This document shows, piece after piece, positions 8,041-20,021 of a stretch of 64,000 nucleotides of DNA; the first letter of the stretch is position 1, and every line of letters begins with the position of its first letter. The position numbers and the translations under genes are program-made. This DNA comes from Candidatus Parabeggiatoa sp. nov. 2. Lineage in GTDB: Bacteria; Pseudomonadota; Gammaproteobacteria; Beggiatoales; Beggiatoaceae. The notes under the pieces were generated by a model, which was given only the letters and a program-made list of their open reading frames with translations, ran no database searches and was not told the origin of the DNA. The DNA lies in contig NBMI01000005.1 in assembly GCA_002085445.1 (NCBI GenBank), forward strand, positions 1 to 64,000. The letters are read 5' to 3'.

Positions 8041-11000
8041 GTCGTTTGGACTCCTGAACTGTCAACAGCCCGGGGCTAGTCGCTCGTTCTTCTTTAAACA
8101 TATTGCGAACACAGACGGCAAAATGTTGTTTGCCTTCAATCTCAGAGGTAACAACTAACGGTATCCGCAACTCATTCTTGCCTTCAAAGTCAAGCGTAAA
8201 ACGTTTAACTTTACCACCGCCTTGAATCCAAGACAGACAGGCTGGTAGTGCAACATGAACCAAATCGCCAGTTTGGTAGCCCTCTGGCAACGAAACGACA
8301 AGTTCGGTACGTTCTCCTGCCCTAAACCGTTGGACTTCGGCACCACTTTTGTCCCTAAAACCGATTTTGGTTGGGAAATTATCTGCAAACTGATTCCAAT
8401 CCTCTTCACGGAGGCGCGTCACTTCAACCGCGGCAAGGCCCTCTAGCACTTCAATGGATTCAACGCGATCTGTCAATTGCACTGCTTCTGAGGCCGTCAT
8501 ATCCTCACCATTAACGCGCAAGCGCGTTTCGCCCATCACAAACCCTAAGAGCCTCAGTTGAATCATTAACACGATAGCGGCAACGGAATCCACCGTCGAA
8601 TAAAGCCTACCATGCTCATTAAATTGGCGTGTGACTTGATTAGCCAGAGTTATCCCGTGCTTTAAATCACCGATTGTCATCAAACTCGCGGCGGCGTAAG
8701 CCAGCACTGTGCGATCAGCTACCGCATCTTGGCGATTTTTCAAAATCGCCTCAGCGCCGGAAAACTCTATCAGGTTTTCAATAAATTGGCGTACTGCCTG
8801 CTCATCTTCTGTGGCGGTTGCGACAACGTAGGCATCTTTTCCGGCGGTTGCGATAGCGTAAGCCTCTTCAATAGTCATAATTCCATCAGGAATGCGTTGC
8901 ATCATATGCCCATCGGCGGCCTGATCGGCCAGCGATAGCCCTTCGCGTACCGCTTGACGCAGAGGCCTAGAAATCTCAGGGATTTCATCTAACTGATTCA
9001 ATTTCCACAGATAGCGCACTGCCAGCGGACTGTAGTAGTCACTGATGTAATCGTCGTTAGGATACATGGCAAAGCCCAGCCCTGGCCGTATCATTTTGCG
9101 TTCACGGGCAATGCCCGCCAAAATAATTTGTTCTGCGGCGCGACGCTGTCCGTCATTTTGGGCCATCAAATACATAAATGTCGCGGCCAAGATTTTGGCC
9201 GCGGTTTGTTCGCAACAGAGGTGAGCATAATTAGCGGTTGCTGTCATCAACCTATCAAAAGGCGTGTTGAAGTTTGGAAGGACTCGCAAACTCAAGATAT
9301 CGGCCGTCTCTAGGCTGATGGATTTACCTGGCTGTAACAGGCACAATTCTTTGGCATAGGATTTAAACTTGCCCGGTTCACCGACAACCACTTCAATGGA
9401 ATCCGTCTCGCCGGTTGAACTGTCGGCCACTGTTGCACTGTAAGTGCCTGATTTTACATAAAACGCTAACTCAACGGGCGTATCAATGCTGAGAGCATCA
9501 ATTGGGTTGCCGTCGCGTAGCGCAACGGGTTTGCCATCACACATAAGAGTCACACGCGCTTTGCGCGAGCGAGTGATGGCGCGTAAGCGCCCAACCACTT
9601 TATCATCTAAATGAACAGCGGGCGGCACTTCTAAATCAACGCGCACCGGTTTATCGACAACGACAGAGGTGCGATTTTGTGTCCAATCGCCATCAAGCAT
9701 AGCAAACGCTTCAATGGTGAAAGTGCCCAAGGAGTCACTTAACGAAATCTCAACCTCTTTAGCCGCGCAAACTGGAACAATATCGTAAAACAAGACTTCT
9801 GGGAATTCAGTGCGTGTTTGTGTTATTTGAGGCGCGGGTTTCTGAACACGCTGTTCTGCTGGGCTCTCCTCTTCTAAATCTAAGGACAAGTCTGCATCAT
9901 CTAAACTCAATTCTGCACTAACGGCCTCATATTCATCACCACTGTCTAGGGACAACTCGTCATCCAAACTCAAGTCCTCATCTAAACTCAAACTCTCCTC
10001 AGCGTCTAGTTCATCCAAACTCAAATAGTCATCTAAGCTCCGCTCAATTTTAACATCAGTGTCGGCCCAAGTGATGAATGACCATTCATTGATATCCTTG
10101 GTAGCGGCCTCAATACCGCGCTTGGCTGCCGCTCCCAAACTCACTTCGGGCTTGTCAGTCGCCGTCAGTCGTTCATCGCGGACACACAAGAGTACCGGAA
10201 TGGTTTTTTCGGCGATGCCTTCGCACGCTAAGCGCACAACTAAATCGCTACGTGGGCGAATGGTTTTGGGTGCCTCAACGACTAACTGAAATGGATTAGG
10301 CCTCACAAAAGTGGTGTAAGCTTCAAAAGGTTCGCCATTCACGAAGCCACCCACAAAGACGGTACTCATCGGGCTATCGTTCATCACTGTCACCGTGTTC
10401 CCAGCCCTGACATCTCCCACTTTCTGTGTACTATAACTACCGGAGAGCAAATCTAAACAAACCAAAACCAGCGATTCTACGCTGGCGTTGACACGAAGAA
10501 AACGCTGCTCGGTGACGATTTCTTCAACTGTCAGCGGCGTGGCAATAAAATCGCCCTCTGTCAGATAACCGCCTCGTAGCGGCAACGCCTGAGCTTCGGG
10601 CATCATTGAAAAGCGTTTTTCTGTGCCTAGTTCACTGATAACAGTGACTTGTCGCTCAACCTTCCGACTGCCGGGAATAGCCACTTCGGCCACGCGCTCG
10701 GCATCATTAGCGGCCATAAGCCGCAGACGAAACGGCCCATCACCCGCTATTTTGACACCACCACCATAACGTCCGGGTGCCAATGGCAGAAGCCCAATTT
10801 GCGCGACTTCCTTTCCTTGTTCCACCAATGCCACCAACAATTCATCACTAAACGGCCGCTGATAACTCTCCACCGCCAGTTCAAACCACAATTGTTCTAC
10901 TTGCCGTTTGAGTTGATGGCTGACAAGTCGGGCAGACAAAGGCGCGAGCGTATATTCAGCCACCGTAAAAGAAACGGCAGTACCGAGACGATGCTCAGCG

Positions 11001-11452
11001 AGTGACAACTGCGCGGAATAACGGCCGGGCAAGAGCATTGAGAGCGTTTCAATGCCAACCCCATCAGTGAGTTTAACCGCCCGCTCTGAGAAAAATGCGC
11101 CATTGCACTCTATTACCAAACGCAACTCATCGGGCGGCGTGGGAAAGGCGATAAACAGATGCACCGTATCTTGTTCGGCGCGATAGAGATCACGATCAGC
11201 GACAACACAACCGACTGGTTCAATGATACGAGCTTCTGGCGTAATAGTGAGACTTTTTAGTTTCACCGGTTCATCAACGAGCGGTAACACCACGTTTATA
11301 TGAGGTTTTTTTGCCAAAAGCCGCACTAATCGGCCGGTGCTTGGGGCCTTTTGGTGCTTGACAAAAACGAAATAGTGACCAATTTGCACATCATCTTTTT
11401 GCTGCCAAGCGTGTTTTTGGTCGTAAATAGTAACTTTAAATGGATATTTCAT
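8027..11452 (-). CDS. Alpha-2-macroglobulin-like protein with acidic repeat insert, no signal peptide
   Basis: This 1141-residue protein consists of beta-rich MG-like domains followed by an alpha-2-macroglobulin thioester region. The thioester motif is Cys746-Cys-Glu-Gln749 (family form CxEQ, usually GCGEQ), followed by helical segments such as YYSPLAVRYLWKL. Bacterial members are usually envelope proteins thought to trap proteases. Unusually, the N-terminus MKYPFKVTIYDQ has neither a signal peptide nor a lipobox. Residues about 467-530 are an acidic insert with about seven LSLDD/LSLDE units in place of an ordinary bait region. The extreme C-terminus QESKRRKSF is encoded by a dispersed repeat. 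The gene upstream on the same strand (11666-12773) is broken. A cytosolic or atypically exported location is inferred. Confidence 0.8.
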   Translation of the reverse strand: MKYPFKVTIYDQKHAWQQKDDVQIGHYFVFVKHQKAPSTGRLVRLLAKKPHINVVLPLVDEPVKLKSLTITPEARIIEPVGCVVADRDLYRAEQDTVHLFIAFPTPPDELRLVIECNGAFFSERAVKLTDGVGIETLSMLLPGRYSAQLSLAEHRLGTAVSFTVAEYTLAPLSARLVSHQLKRQVEQLWFELAVESYQRPFSDELLVALVEQGKEVAQIGLLPLAPGRYGGGVKIAGDGPFRLRLMAANDAERVAEVAIPGSRKVERQVTVISELGTEKRFSMMPEAQALPLRGGYLTEGDFIATPLTVEEIVTEQRFLRVNASVESLVLVCLDLLSGSYSTQKVGDVRAGNTVTVMNDSPMSTVFVGGFVNGEPFEAYTTFVRPNPFQLVVEAPKTIRPRSDLVVRLACEGIAEKTIPVLLCVRDERLTATDKPEVSLGAAAKRGIEAATKDINEWSFITWADTDVKIERSLDDYLSLDELDAEESLSLDEDLSLDDELSLDSGDEYEAVSAELSLDDADLSLDLEEESPAEQRVQKPAPQITQTRTEFPEVLFYDIVPVCAAKEVEISLSDSLGTFTIEAFAMLDGDWTQNRTSVVVDKPVRVDLEVPPAVHLDDKVVGRLRAITRSRKARVTLMCDGKPVALRDGNPIDALSIDTPVELAFYVKSGTYSATVADSSTGETDSIEVVVGEPGKFKSYAKELCLLQPGKSISLETADILSLRVLPNFNTPFDRLMTATANYAHLCCEQTAAKILAATFMYLMAQNDGQRRAAEQIILAGIARERKMIRPGLGFAMYPNDDYISDYYSPLAVRYLWKLNQLDEIPEISRPLRQAVREGLSLADQAADGHMMQRIPDGIMTIEEAYAIATAGKDAYVVATATEDEQAVRQFIENLIEFSGAEAILKNRQDAVADRTVLAYAAASLMTIGDLKHGITLANQVTRQFNEHGRLYSTVDSVAAIVLMIQLRLLGFVMGETRLRVNGEDMTASEAVQLTDRVESIEVLEGLAAVEVTRLREEDWNQFADNFPTKIGFRDKSGAEVQRFRAGERTELVVSLPEGYQTGDLVHVALPACLSWIQGGGKVKRFTLDFEGKNELRIPLVVTSEIEGKQHFAVCVRNMFKEERATSPGLLTVQESKRRKSF

Positions 11453-11665
11453 TTACCCTCTCCGGCAACGATTCTACAACATGGATTTTTTTCTCTTATA
11501 AAATAGGAATCCAAACTTTAGTTTGGACGAAAATATTAATTATAAATAATAGAAAAAATTGAGAAATCATCAATTCTCACTCTGTGTTGAAAAATGACGA
11601 CTATTACAAACTGGTAAGTGCTAAGGGGTTGCATAAGAATAGCTCTAGGTGAAACATGGGTAAAA

Positions 11666-12773
11666 TTACACCCAGATATGTTTACCGTTTATCTCAATAG
11701 GTTTATCAGCCAGATGAGCAAAAGTAACGTGAAGCGCAATGCCCGCTTTCTTTTTCCCAGGTGCCGTCATTGTTCTGACAAATTGCTTCATTTCTTTTAT
11801 CAGTTGCTCTTTTGGTTTAGCATCAAGCAACAGGCTATCTTGTTGTAAGCTTGAAAGATCAACTTGAACAGCAGTATTCGCAAACTGGAACGACACAAAC
11901 CCATCAGGATATTTCACATATTTCACCTCAGAAACGATAGCCCTTTCAGGCATTCTATCAAAGTCTTTCGTATTAACAGGAAACAAATTTCACCTCAGAA
12001 ACGATAGCCCTTTCAGGCATTCTATCAAAGTCTTTCGTATTAACAGGAAACAATTGTAACCAAACAGCGATGTTTGATAACTGATTGTTTTTATCGAACT
12101 CTTTTTTTGCATAGAGCAACACATAACACTCGACAAATTTGCTGTAGTCTAGCTCGGAAAGGCTATATTGCACCTTGTTTAAAAGGCAAAATGGATAACC
12201 CGTTGAAGTAATCACATCCAGCATGACACCGACTTGGAGAATTTTTCCATCACGTATCGCCTCAAAAACTTCCTTGACTTCCTGAACGAGTTTTTTTTCT
12301 CTGTTTCGGATATCTTCAGCAACCATCTTTTGTAGATAGGCTAAAGACAATGCCGGTAACTCCCGTGAAGTCGCTTGCCCAAAGTTGATGAGCCTCTCCA
12401 TTGTGGACTCCATTTGCTTTTTAAAGCTTTGCGGCAACAGGGTGCTTAATGCCTTAATATTGTTCTCAGCCACTCCCGTTTGATTGGCTATGTTTGCCAA
12501 GGCTTCCGCAGACAAACTCTTGACACTAAAAAGCACTTTCAACAACTCCGTTTGTTTGCTTGGAACCGCAGGTGTCGTTGTATATGTTTGTATTGCTTTA
12601 TGAGTAGCAGAAATATTCGCGGTTTGTACAAAGGCTTCTTTATGTAATGAGACAATGACAGACTTTGGAAGCACTCTCCTTATCGTCATTTTTTGACTTT
12701 TGTTAGCAAGTGCTGCTTCTATTTCTTCGGCTGACATTGGAACTGATCTTGTAAGCATTGAGCTAACCCCCAC
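11666..12773 (-). pseudogene. Unknown protein, frameshifted by a 67-bp tandem duplication
   Basis: The 5' part (11973-12773, 266 codons) begins MGVSSMLTRSVPMSAEEIEAAL and runs into an exact 67-bp duplication, then stops after SEVKFVSC. The second copy re-enters another frame that continues SEVKYVKYPDGFVSFQFANT to 11666. Because 67 is not a multiple of three, the duplication shifts the frame. Removing one copy would give a protein of roughly 345 residues. No domain is recognised. The product looks soluble, with helical middle and beta-rich C-terminal parts. It is co-directional with the macroglobulin-like gene 210 bp downstream. Confidence 0.75.
11920..12053. repeat. Exact 67-bp tandem duplication
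   Basis: Positions 11920-11986 are repeated base for base at 11987-12053 (each copy 'atttcacctcagaaacgata' ... 'aacaggaaacaa'). The junction lies inside a coding region and breaks it. The lack of divergence suggests a recent event. Confidence 0.95.
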
Positions 12774-12779
12774 AGATTA

Positions 12780-13500
12780 ATGAAAAATGAAAAATGAAAA
12801 CTAGGCTTTTGGTATTACATTATCTCGCATAGCGAAGAACGATGTTTATCTCGCTTCGCTCGTTACGGCGTTTCCGAGCGAAGCGAGATCATCGCTTTAA
12901 CTATTGGCTTTGATTATTAACTTTAGTCCTGCAAAAAGTATTCCAATATTATTTTTTATCAGGAACCGTTTGTAGTAGGCGATTTATCGCCCGTTTGTCC
13001 GTTTGTATTACGCGAGTACAACTAATTACGCGGATAAACGAATTAAAAAACGGCCCAATTCAGAGCCGGCTTGGATTAGAGAAATCCTTTCTTATCCTTT
13101 TTTATAACGAATCCTTGTAGTTATTGAGATTGAGTACTTAGGATTAATATTGGGTACAACTAATTACGCGAGTACAACTAATTACGCGAGTACAACTAAT
13201 TACGCGGATAAACGAATTAAAAAACGGCCCAATTCAGAGCCGACTTGGATTAGAGAAATCCTTTCTTATCCGCATCGATTAACGAATCCTTGTAGTTATT
13301 GAGATTGAGTACTTAGGATTAATATTGAGTACTTAGGATTAATATTGAGTACAACTAATTACGCGAGTACAACTAATTACGCGGATAAACGAATTAAAAA
13401 CGGCCCAATTCAGAGCCGGCTTGGATTAGAGAAATCCTTTCTTATCCGCATCGATTAACGAATCCTTGTAGTTATTGAGATTGAGTACAACGGATTAATA
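12780..13500. repeat. Triplicated roughly 175-bp block plus short tandem units
   Basis: Three copies of 'gcggataaacgaattaaaaa' followed by 'cggcccaattcagagcc' and 'gagaaatcctttcttatcc' begin near 13029, 13203 and 13381. They are separated by variable numbers of 'gagtacaactaattacgc' units. The copies also contain 'aacgaatccttgtagttatt', an end of the ACAAGGATTCGTTATAA hairpin family. There is no gene in this stretch. Confidence 0.8.
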
Positions 13501-13512
13501 CAGTCCAAGCCG

Positions 13513-13613
13513 TATTCGCATCGTTCAGCTAAAGCCTACTACTAATAGTGCCCTTTAGGGTACTTTAGCTTTAAGCCTTAGAATTTATTCTAAGGCTTAA
13601 CTTAATGGCATTG
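13513..13613. mobile_element. Degenerate copy of the 11-bp-TSD MITE family
   Basis: The right end CTTAACTTAATGGCATTG matches the family. The left end is diverged. The flanks are AGTCCAAGCCG (13502-13512) and AGTCCAAGCCT (13614-13624), which match at 10 of 11 positions. The internal hairpin 'gccttagaatttattctaag' is the one seen at 60650 and 14332. Confidence 0.55.
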
Positions 13614-13634
13614 AGTCCAAGCCTACCCCAGACA

Positions 13635-13678
13635 AAAAAAAAGCCCCTCAGTCTTGAGATTGACTGAGGGGCTTTTTT
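13635..13678. terminator. Bidirectional intrinsic terminator
   Basis: A perfect stem AAGCCCCTCAGTC / GACTGAGGGGCTT around an 8-nt loop is bordered by A-tracts on the left and T-tracts on the right, so it can terminate in both directions. No coding gene ends here. It lies about 185 bp beyond the leader-distal end of the decayed CRISPR-like array at 13863-14298 and could have terminated its transcript. Confidence 0.85.
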
Positions 13679-13862
13679 AATTCAGTAGAATTATTCAATG
13701 TTAACAATTTATTCAATTAAAACAACTAGATAATTATAAAAAAACCGCGAGGTTAGCTGCGCTTACGGCATTTGGAAAACCCCCGCCTGTTTGAGTTATT
13801 TAGGAACAATTCTATTAATAAAACTGCCTCATTCGGCAAAATATCATTCGGCAATATTGTCT

Positions 13863-14298
13863 GTTTCAACAGGCGACTTTACCATAAGACCGATCAACTG
13901 CGTGAATTTTTTGAAAAATTGTGGTTTCAATTAACGACTTTGCTACCTGATCGGTTAACCGATATCATAGACTTTTGCTTGACAAAAAGAGATGTTTCAA
14001 TTAGCTACTTTGCCATCGAGTGGTAAAATCACAACGGATTATAAATCCCCCATTTTCCAAAGGGGGAATTTCAACTTCGTTCCGAACTGAGCGAGATAAT
14101 CCGTACTATTTGGCGACTTTTCCAAAAAACAGGCCAACTTTGTTGACTTCGATAACAAGAAAAAGGTATTTAAATTAGCGACTTTGCTATAAAACGGGTA
14201 AAATTTGGCATTATTGCCATAAGACCGGTTAACTTCATTGAATTCCAAGGTTGGGAAAAAGTGTTTCAATTGGCATCATTGCCATAAGACCGGTTAAT
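13863..14298 (-). CRISPR. Decayed CRISPR-like array
   Basis: Degenerate 36-nt units occur at 13863-13898, 13924-13959, 13994-14029, about 14099-14134, about 14168-14203 and 14263-14298. They share GTTTCAATT at one end, a central 'gcgactttgccataaga' and a terminal 'ccggttaac'. Spacing is 61-70 bp, with one larger gap. Read on the minus strand the units end ...CAATTGAAAC like the other repeats in the window. Substitutions in every copy, and no matching leader on the right, suggest an inactive relic. Confidence 0.55.
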
Positions 14299-14326
14299 TT
14301 TACCGACAAGCAGGAAGAAAGAAGAC

Positions 14327-14457
14327 CCTTAGAATAAATAAATTCTAAGGCTTTGCGCTTCCGTACCCTAAAGGGCACATTAGTAGTAGGCTTTAGCCTA
14401 CTTAAGCTTTTAGCCTCAGAATTTATTCTGAGGCTGAAGCTTAACTTAATGGCATTG
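14327..14457. repeat. Partial MITE copy (hairpin cluster)
   Basis: The hairpins 'ttagaataaataaattctaa' and 'cctcagaatttattctgagg' and the right end CTTAACTTAATGGCATTG match the 11-bp-TSD family. The canonical left end is absent, and no clear flanking duplication is seen. Confidence 0.55.
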
Positions 14458-14459
14458 AA

Positions 14460-15150
14460 AGAGGCCCGACCTACCTTTATAACCTACTGAATTTTAACGA
14501 ACTTATAAAAACCCCACTGCGAGTCATCTCAATTCATCAACTCACCTCGTTTGAGAGCGCGTTATCGTACACGGTTCAATTCTAAAATGCAATTCTTATT
14601 TAAGATGCTCAGCAGCGTCACAAATTTTCTGTAATTGGTCAAGTGAATTGGCAATTATTTTAAAGGACATGCGTCCAGTTCGGTTATTGGCATATACTGA
14701 GCATCGCCATAAACTGAGCTTTTTTGTCATTTCGTTTCTACGATAGGAGAAATCTTGAGAAATCTGAGAAATCGATATTGGACGGGCTACAGATTTCGTA
14801 GCAAATCTCTTGCCGGACAAAAGCGCAATTTGTGCCGGTGCTAAGTATAACGAAAATTTCCATACCACCGCCGCCAGTTCGTTTAAAAGGTGATGTGCAT
14901 AGAATAGCATGACTAAAAGCGGGAGTATCCTTCGTAGGAGTAAACGGATACTATCCCTTTGAGGGAGAGTATCCGTCGCCGTTTGAAACCGTTTGAAACG
15001 ATACTATCCCTTCGAGGGATATAGCATTTTTCTGTTGCGTAAACGACATCACTCGTAGGGGCAAACCGGCGTGTTTGCCCTTAAACCGGCGTGTTCGCCC
15101 TTTTTTGTATTTATACTTGGCTCCGCCACCAACTGAGCTGTCATTTCGAG
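14460..15150. other. Intergenic region with dispersed repeats
   Basis: No gene is supported. The minus-strand ORF at 14596-14910 incorporates the dispersed 'tttctacgataggagaaatc' repeat and shows no recognisable domain, although its last 30 codons could be a gene remnant. At 14920-15030 there are three 'atactatccctttgaggga'-type hairpin repeats, a motif also found at 43624. Confidence 0.5.
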
Positions 15151-15163
15151 CAAAGCGAGAAAT

Positions 15164-17248
<2,085 letters not shown>

Positions 17249-17263
17249 AGTTTTGAGTACCTA

Positions 17264-17436
17264 AATAACTACAGGGATTCGTTATAAAACAATAACTACA
17301 AGGATTCGTTATAAAGCAACTACAAGGATTCGTTATAAAGCAACTACAAGGATTCGTTATAATAAAGGATAAAAGCAATAACTATCGGCCGGTTCGTTAT
17401 AAAGCAACTACAAGGATTCGTTATAAGAAAGGATAA
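17264..17436. repeat. Tandem ACTACAAGGATTCGTTATAA units
   Basis: About five copies of 'aactacaaggattcgttata' with a period of about 24-27 bp, interspersed with 'aaggataa' tracts. This is the unpaired end of a hairpin family also seen at 13080-13490. Confidence 0.8.
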
Positions 17437-17478
17437 CCATAGGTGGAACCTGTGTAAACCTGTCAGGTTTTTCTCCTT

Positions 17479-18345
17479 CTAGTTCCTCAGCCGATAATGT
17501 TTTTTACTCAACTCCCACCCAAACAAACGCTCCAAACGCATCATCCAACGATGGCGGCGCTCACGTCGAGTCAGTTGGTAATTAGGATTAAGTACCAAAC
17601 TCGGCTCCGCCGCCTCTGCCAACCAATTTCTCATCACCGCCGGATGGCTACCACTAAACTTACCCAAAGCGAGCGGATCAATATTACCATAACCCGCAAA
17701 CGGAGGCGGTGCATGTCCCCAATACCGGCTCACTTGCTGAATTTTCGCCTGCATATTAGCGACGGCTCGCACATGCCCATAATGATAAATCGGCACCCCA
17801 GCACAAGCTGCGTAAGGATAACGCCCCCGTTTATTCTTATCCATCACCACAAAAAACAGCCCGTCTGGAGAATAACTACGAATACTATTGCGTATCACAC
17901 GCACAGCGCGGCGATACCAGCCAGGGCTAATAGCCAACGTAGTGGGCGAACCATAAAAGTGATAATAATCAAAGACTAAAGCCTCAACGTTGGGATGATC
18001 AACATATCTTTGCAACGTCGCTCGGAGGCTGGCAATATCCTCTTCATGCAAAACCTCATCGCCCTCCAAATAAAACGCCCAATCACCACTACAATTAAAC
18101 TGAGCAATCATTTTCTGTTGAGCATAAACATAACCCCGATCCTGCATAGACTCATTCCAAATCGTCTCAATCACCCGCAACTTAGGATCACCAATAGCAG
18201 CAATACGCGCCAAAGTATCATCCTGCCCCGCCCCCACTGCCACCACCACTTCATCACACAATGGCAATAAAGAACGCAAACTCTCAATATAAGGATAACC
18301 CAACAAAGTGCCGTTACGAATAAAAGTAAAACCGCTGATTTTCAT
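17479..18345 (-). CDS. Family 2 glycosyltransferase
   Basis: This 288-residue protein begins MKISGFTFIRNGTLLGYPY. The nucleotide-sugar motif VVAVGAGQDDT and the acidic motif YLEGDEVLHEED take the place of the DxD. The pattern 'GFTFIRNG...DEVVV' is that of GT2 enzymes acting on envelope or capsule sugars. No membrane segment is visible. It lies upstream of, and co-directional with, the O-antigen ligase-like gene, 230 bp apart with tandem repeats between, so joint function in surface glycan synthesis is likely. The substrate is unknown. Confidence 0.82.
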   Translation of the reverse strand: MKISGFTFIRNGTLLGYPYIESLRSLLPLCDEVVVAVGAGQDDTLARIAAIGDPKLRVIETIWNESMQDRGYVYAQQKMIAQFNCSGDWAFYLEGDEVLHEEDIASLRATLQRYVDHPNVEALVFDYYHFYGSPTTLAISPGWYRRAVRVIRNSIRSYSPDGLFFVVMDKNKRGRYPYAACAGVPIYHYGHVRAVANMQAKIQQVSRYWGHAPPPFAGYGNIDPLALGKFSGSHPAVMRNWLAEAAEPSLVLNPNYQLTRRERRHRWMMRLERLFGWELSKKHYRLRN

Positions 18346-18349
18346 AATA

Positions 18350-18576
18350 ATAACAAGTACAACGAATGACGGGGATAAACGAATGAGCCCGAATTGTTCC
18401 TATTCGTTAATAAGCCCCAACGGGGCGACATTAATAAAGCCAGGGGCGCCGCCCCTGGTACCGCCCCTAGAATTGTGAATTATGAATTGTGAATTGTTAA
18501 TGAAAATAGCCCCAACGGGGCGACATTAATAAAGCCAGGGGCACCGCCCCTGGCTCCAGTATCGTTGTACTACAAC
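18350..18576. repeat. Paired hairpin repeats
   Basis: Two copies of 'gccccaacggggcgacatta' followed by 'aagccaggggc' hairpins lie at about 18413-18460 and 18508-18556, separated by degenerate 7-bp 'gaattgt' units. The same motif recurs near 36260-36340 and 37770-37815. Confidence 0.75.
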
Positions 18577-19101
18577 CTACAATATCATATAACGAGTATT
18601 AGGATCAGGCTCGGCATCCTCCCAGAGTTTCTCAAACAACTTAGAAAGTTTTTTCACTTTAGGCCTATCTTTAAAATTCACCGTGGCAGCTAAAGTATCA
18701 GTATGAGGGCGGTGCATTATCCCAATCCCATCAACAATCATAAAAGTATCCGGGATATGTTTATGAGTTTCTGCAACATTACGAAACTGCATCAAACTAC
18801 CCAAACGCCTGCCAAGATGGATTACCAAATGACTACGTTGTGACGCTTTTCTCGTCTCATGGAGTAAAATACGAATACGCGAATGGCGACTGCGTAACGC
18901 CAAATCTTCAATCGCCTCACAACACTCATGATTATCATACACAGCCGGATCAAAATCACGGCTCAAGATATCCAATTCCAATTCAGCCTGCTGAATCATC
19001 GCCACCGCAATCTTTTGATTATCCTCATCACTAACACAAAGAAACTCTTCCTCAGTTTCACCTAAAATATACTTATCAACATCCAACGTATCCATCGTCA
19101 A
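18577..19101 (-). CDS. DUF7931-like (PLD-like) protein
   Basis: A 174-residue soluble protein. The segment IQQAELELDILSRDFDPAVYDN, followed by AIEDLALRSRHSRIRILLHE and then HLVIHLGRRLGSLMQFRNV and FMIVDGIGIMHRP, matches the pattern of a conserved gammaproteobacterial family annotated DUF7931. Its fold resembles phospholipase D-like domains but lacks the HKD catalytic motif. In other genomes it is often fused or adjacent to GNAT acetyltransferases, which are not seen here. The role is unknown and the assignment is from memory of the family pattern. Confidence 0.65.
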   Translation of the reverse strand: MTMDTLDVDKYILGETEEEFLCVSDEDNQKIAVAMIQQAELELDILSRDFDPAVYDNHECCEAIEDLALRSRHSRIRILLHETRKASQRSHLVIHLGRRLGSLMQFRNVAETHKHIPDTFMIVDGIGIMHRPHTDTLAATVNFKDRPKVKKLSKLFEKLWEDAEPDPNTRYMIL

Positions 19102-19258
19102 TCCCTGTTTGTATTGTTGTTTGTAGTAGGCGATTTATCGCCTTTTTTGGAGCACTAACTACTCACCTACCATTATTATTAACATTGACTCAAACCGCAT
19201 GGTGCATTTCCATATTCGCAATATCCGTGTAAACTACACCAGCAAGGCAAGCCTAGAA

Positions 19259-19690
19259 ACGTGAGTTCGACTTTTCAATAACTATTTAATATCAATCACT
19301 TGACTAGAATTAACTGATTTATAATACCTTTGTTAATATAAATAAACCCTATTTTTTATACGTCAATAACCCAAGATTTGTGGGCCATATGCTGGAACGA
19401 ATCAGTACAACTAATGGGTTTTGTTTTTAACTGATTGATAATCAAGTCATTATAACTAACTTCATAACAATCAATGATTTAACAATAATTAATTGATTAA
19501 CCAACATTATTTTTTTGGACAATAAAACCCTTAACATTAATACGTTAATAACCACAAAATTGTGGGCCATAAAATGAAACGAGCCGGTAAAACGGTTTTG
19601 TTTTTAACTGACAAATCAAGTCATTATAAATAACGATTTGATATAATGACGAATGATATAACTCACTGATATTTAAAGTCGAACTCACGT
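19259..19690. mobile_element. MITE-like element with ACGTGAGTTCGACTTT ends
   Basis: Terminal inverted repeats ACGTGAGTTCGACTTT and AAAGTCGAACTCACGT bound 432 bp of AT-rich, non-coding DNA. Internally a segment with 'tgtgggccat' and 'aagtcattataa' appears twice. A shorter member, 263 bp with the same ends, lies at 53169-53431. Confidence 0.8.
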
Positions 19691-19738
19691 TATTAGAATT
19701 ATTACCAAAAAGTTCGCTCGACGCTAAAATAACTCAAT

Positions 19739-19931
19739 TACTACAAGGATTGTATATAATAAGGGATTTTATTCGCTAAGCATAACGTCAGTTAACTTTT
19801 TATCAATACAGCAATGACAACGGAATAGCTAATTAATGGCGATTTGATTTCATGCTTTAAGCTTCAATTTTATCGAATTCGTTCATTGCGATTTCCTTTA
19901 CAAAAGAAATCCTGTTTTATAACAATCCTTG
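19739..19931. mobile_element. CAAGGATTGTATATAATAAG-family hairpin element
   Basis: The left end 'ctacaaggattgtatataat' faces the right end 'aaatcctgttttataacaat' + 'ccttg'. The interior, 'catgctttaagcttcaattt', is shared with the copy at 61983-62197. No ORF is present. Confidence 0.75.
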
Positions 19932-20021
19932 GGCGTTTGGGCGCACGAAAAAACTTGATCATCGAGTAAAATCAATTGATACTTGACAACTCACTCACAA
20001 CCACCCCGATGAATTTAAAAT

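Noticed and set aside
14596-14910. Minus-strand ORF of 104 codons
   Set aside because: Its central part is the 'tttctacgataggagaaatc' repeat and it matches no family; at best its last 30 codons are a remnant.
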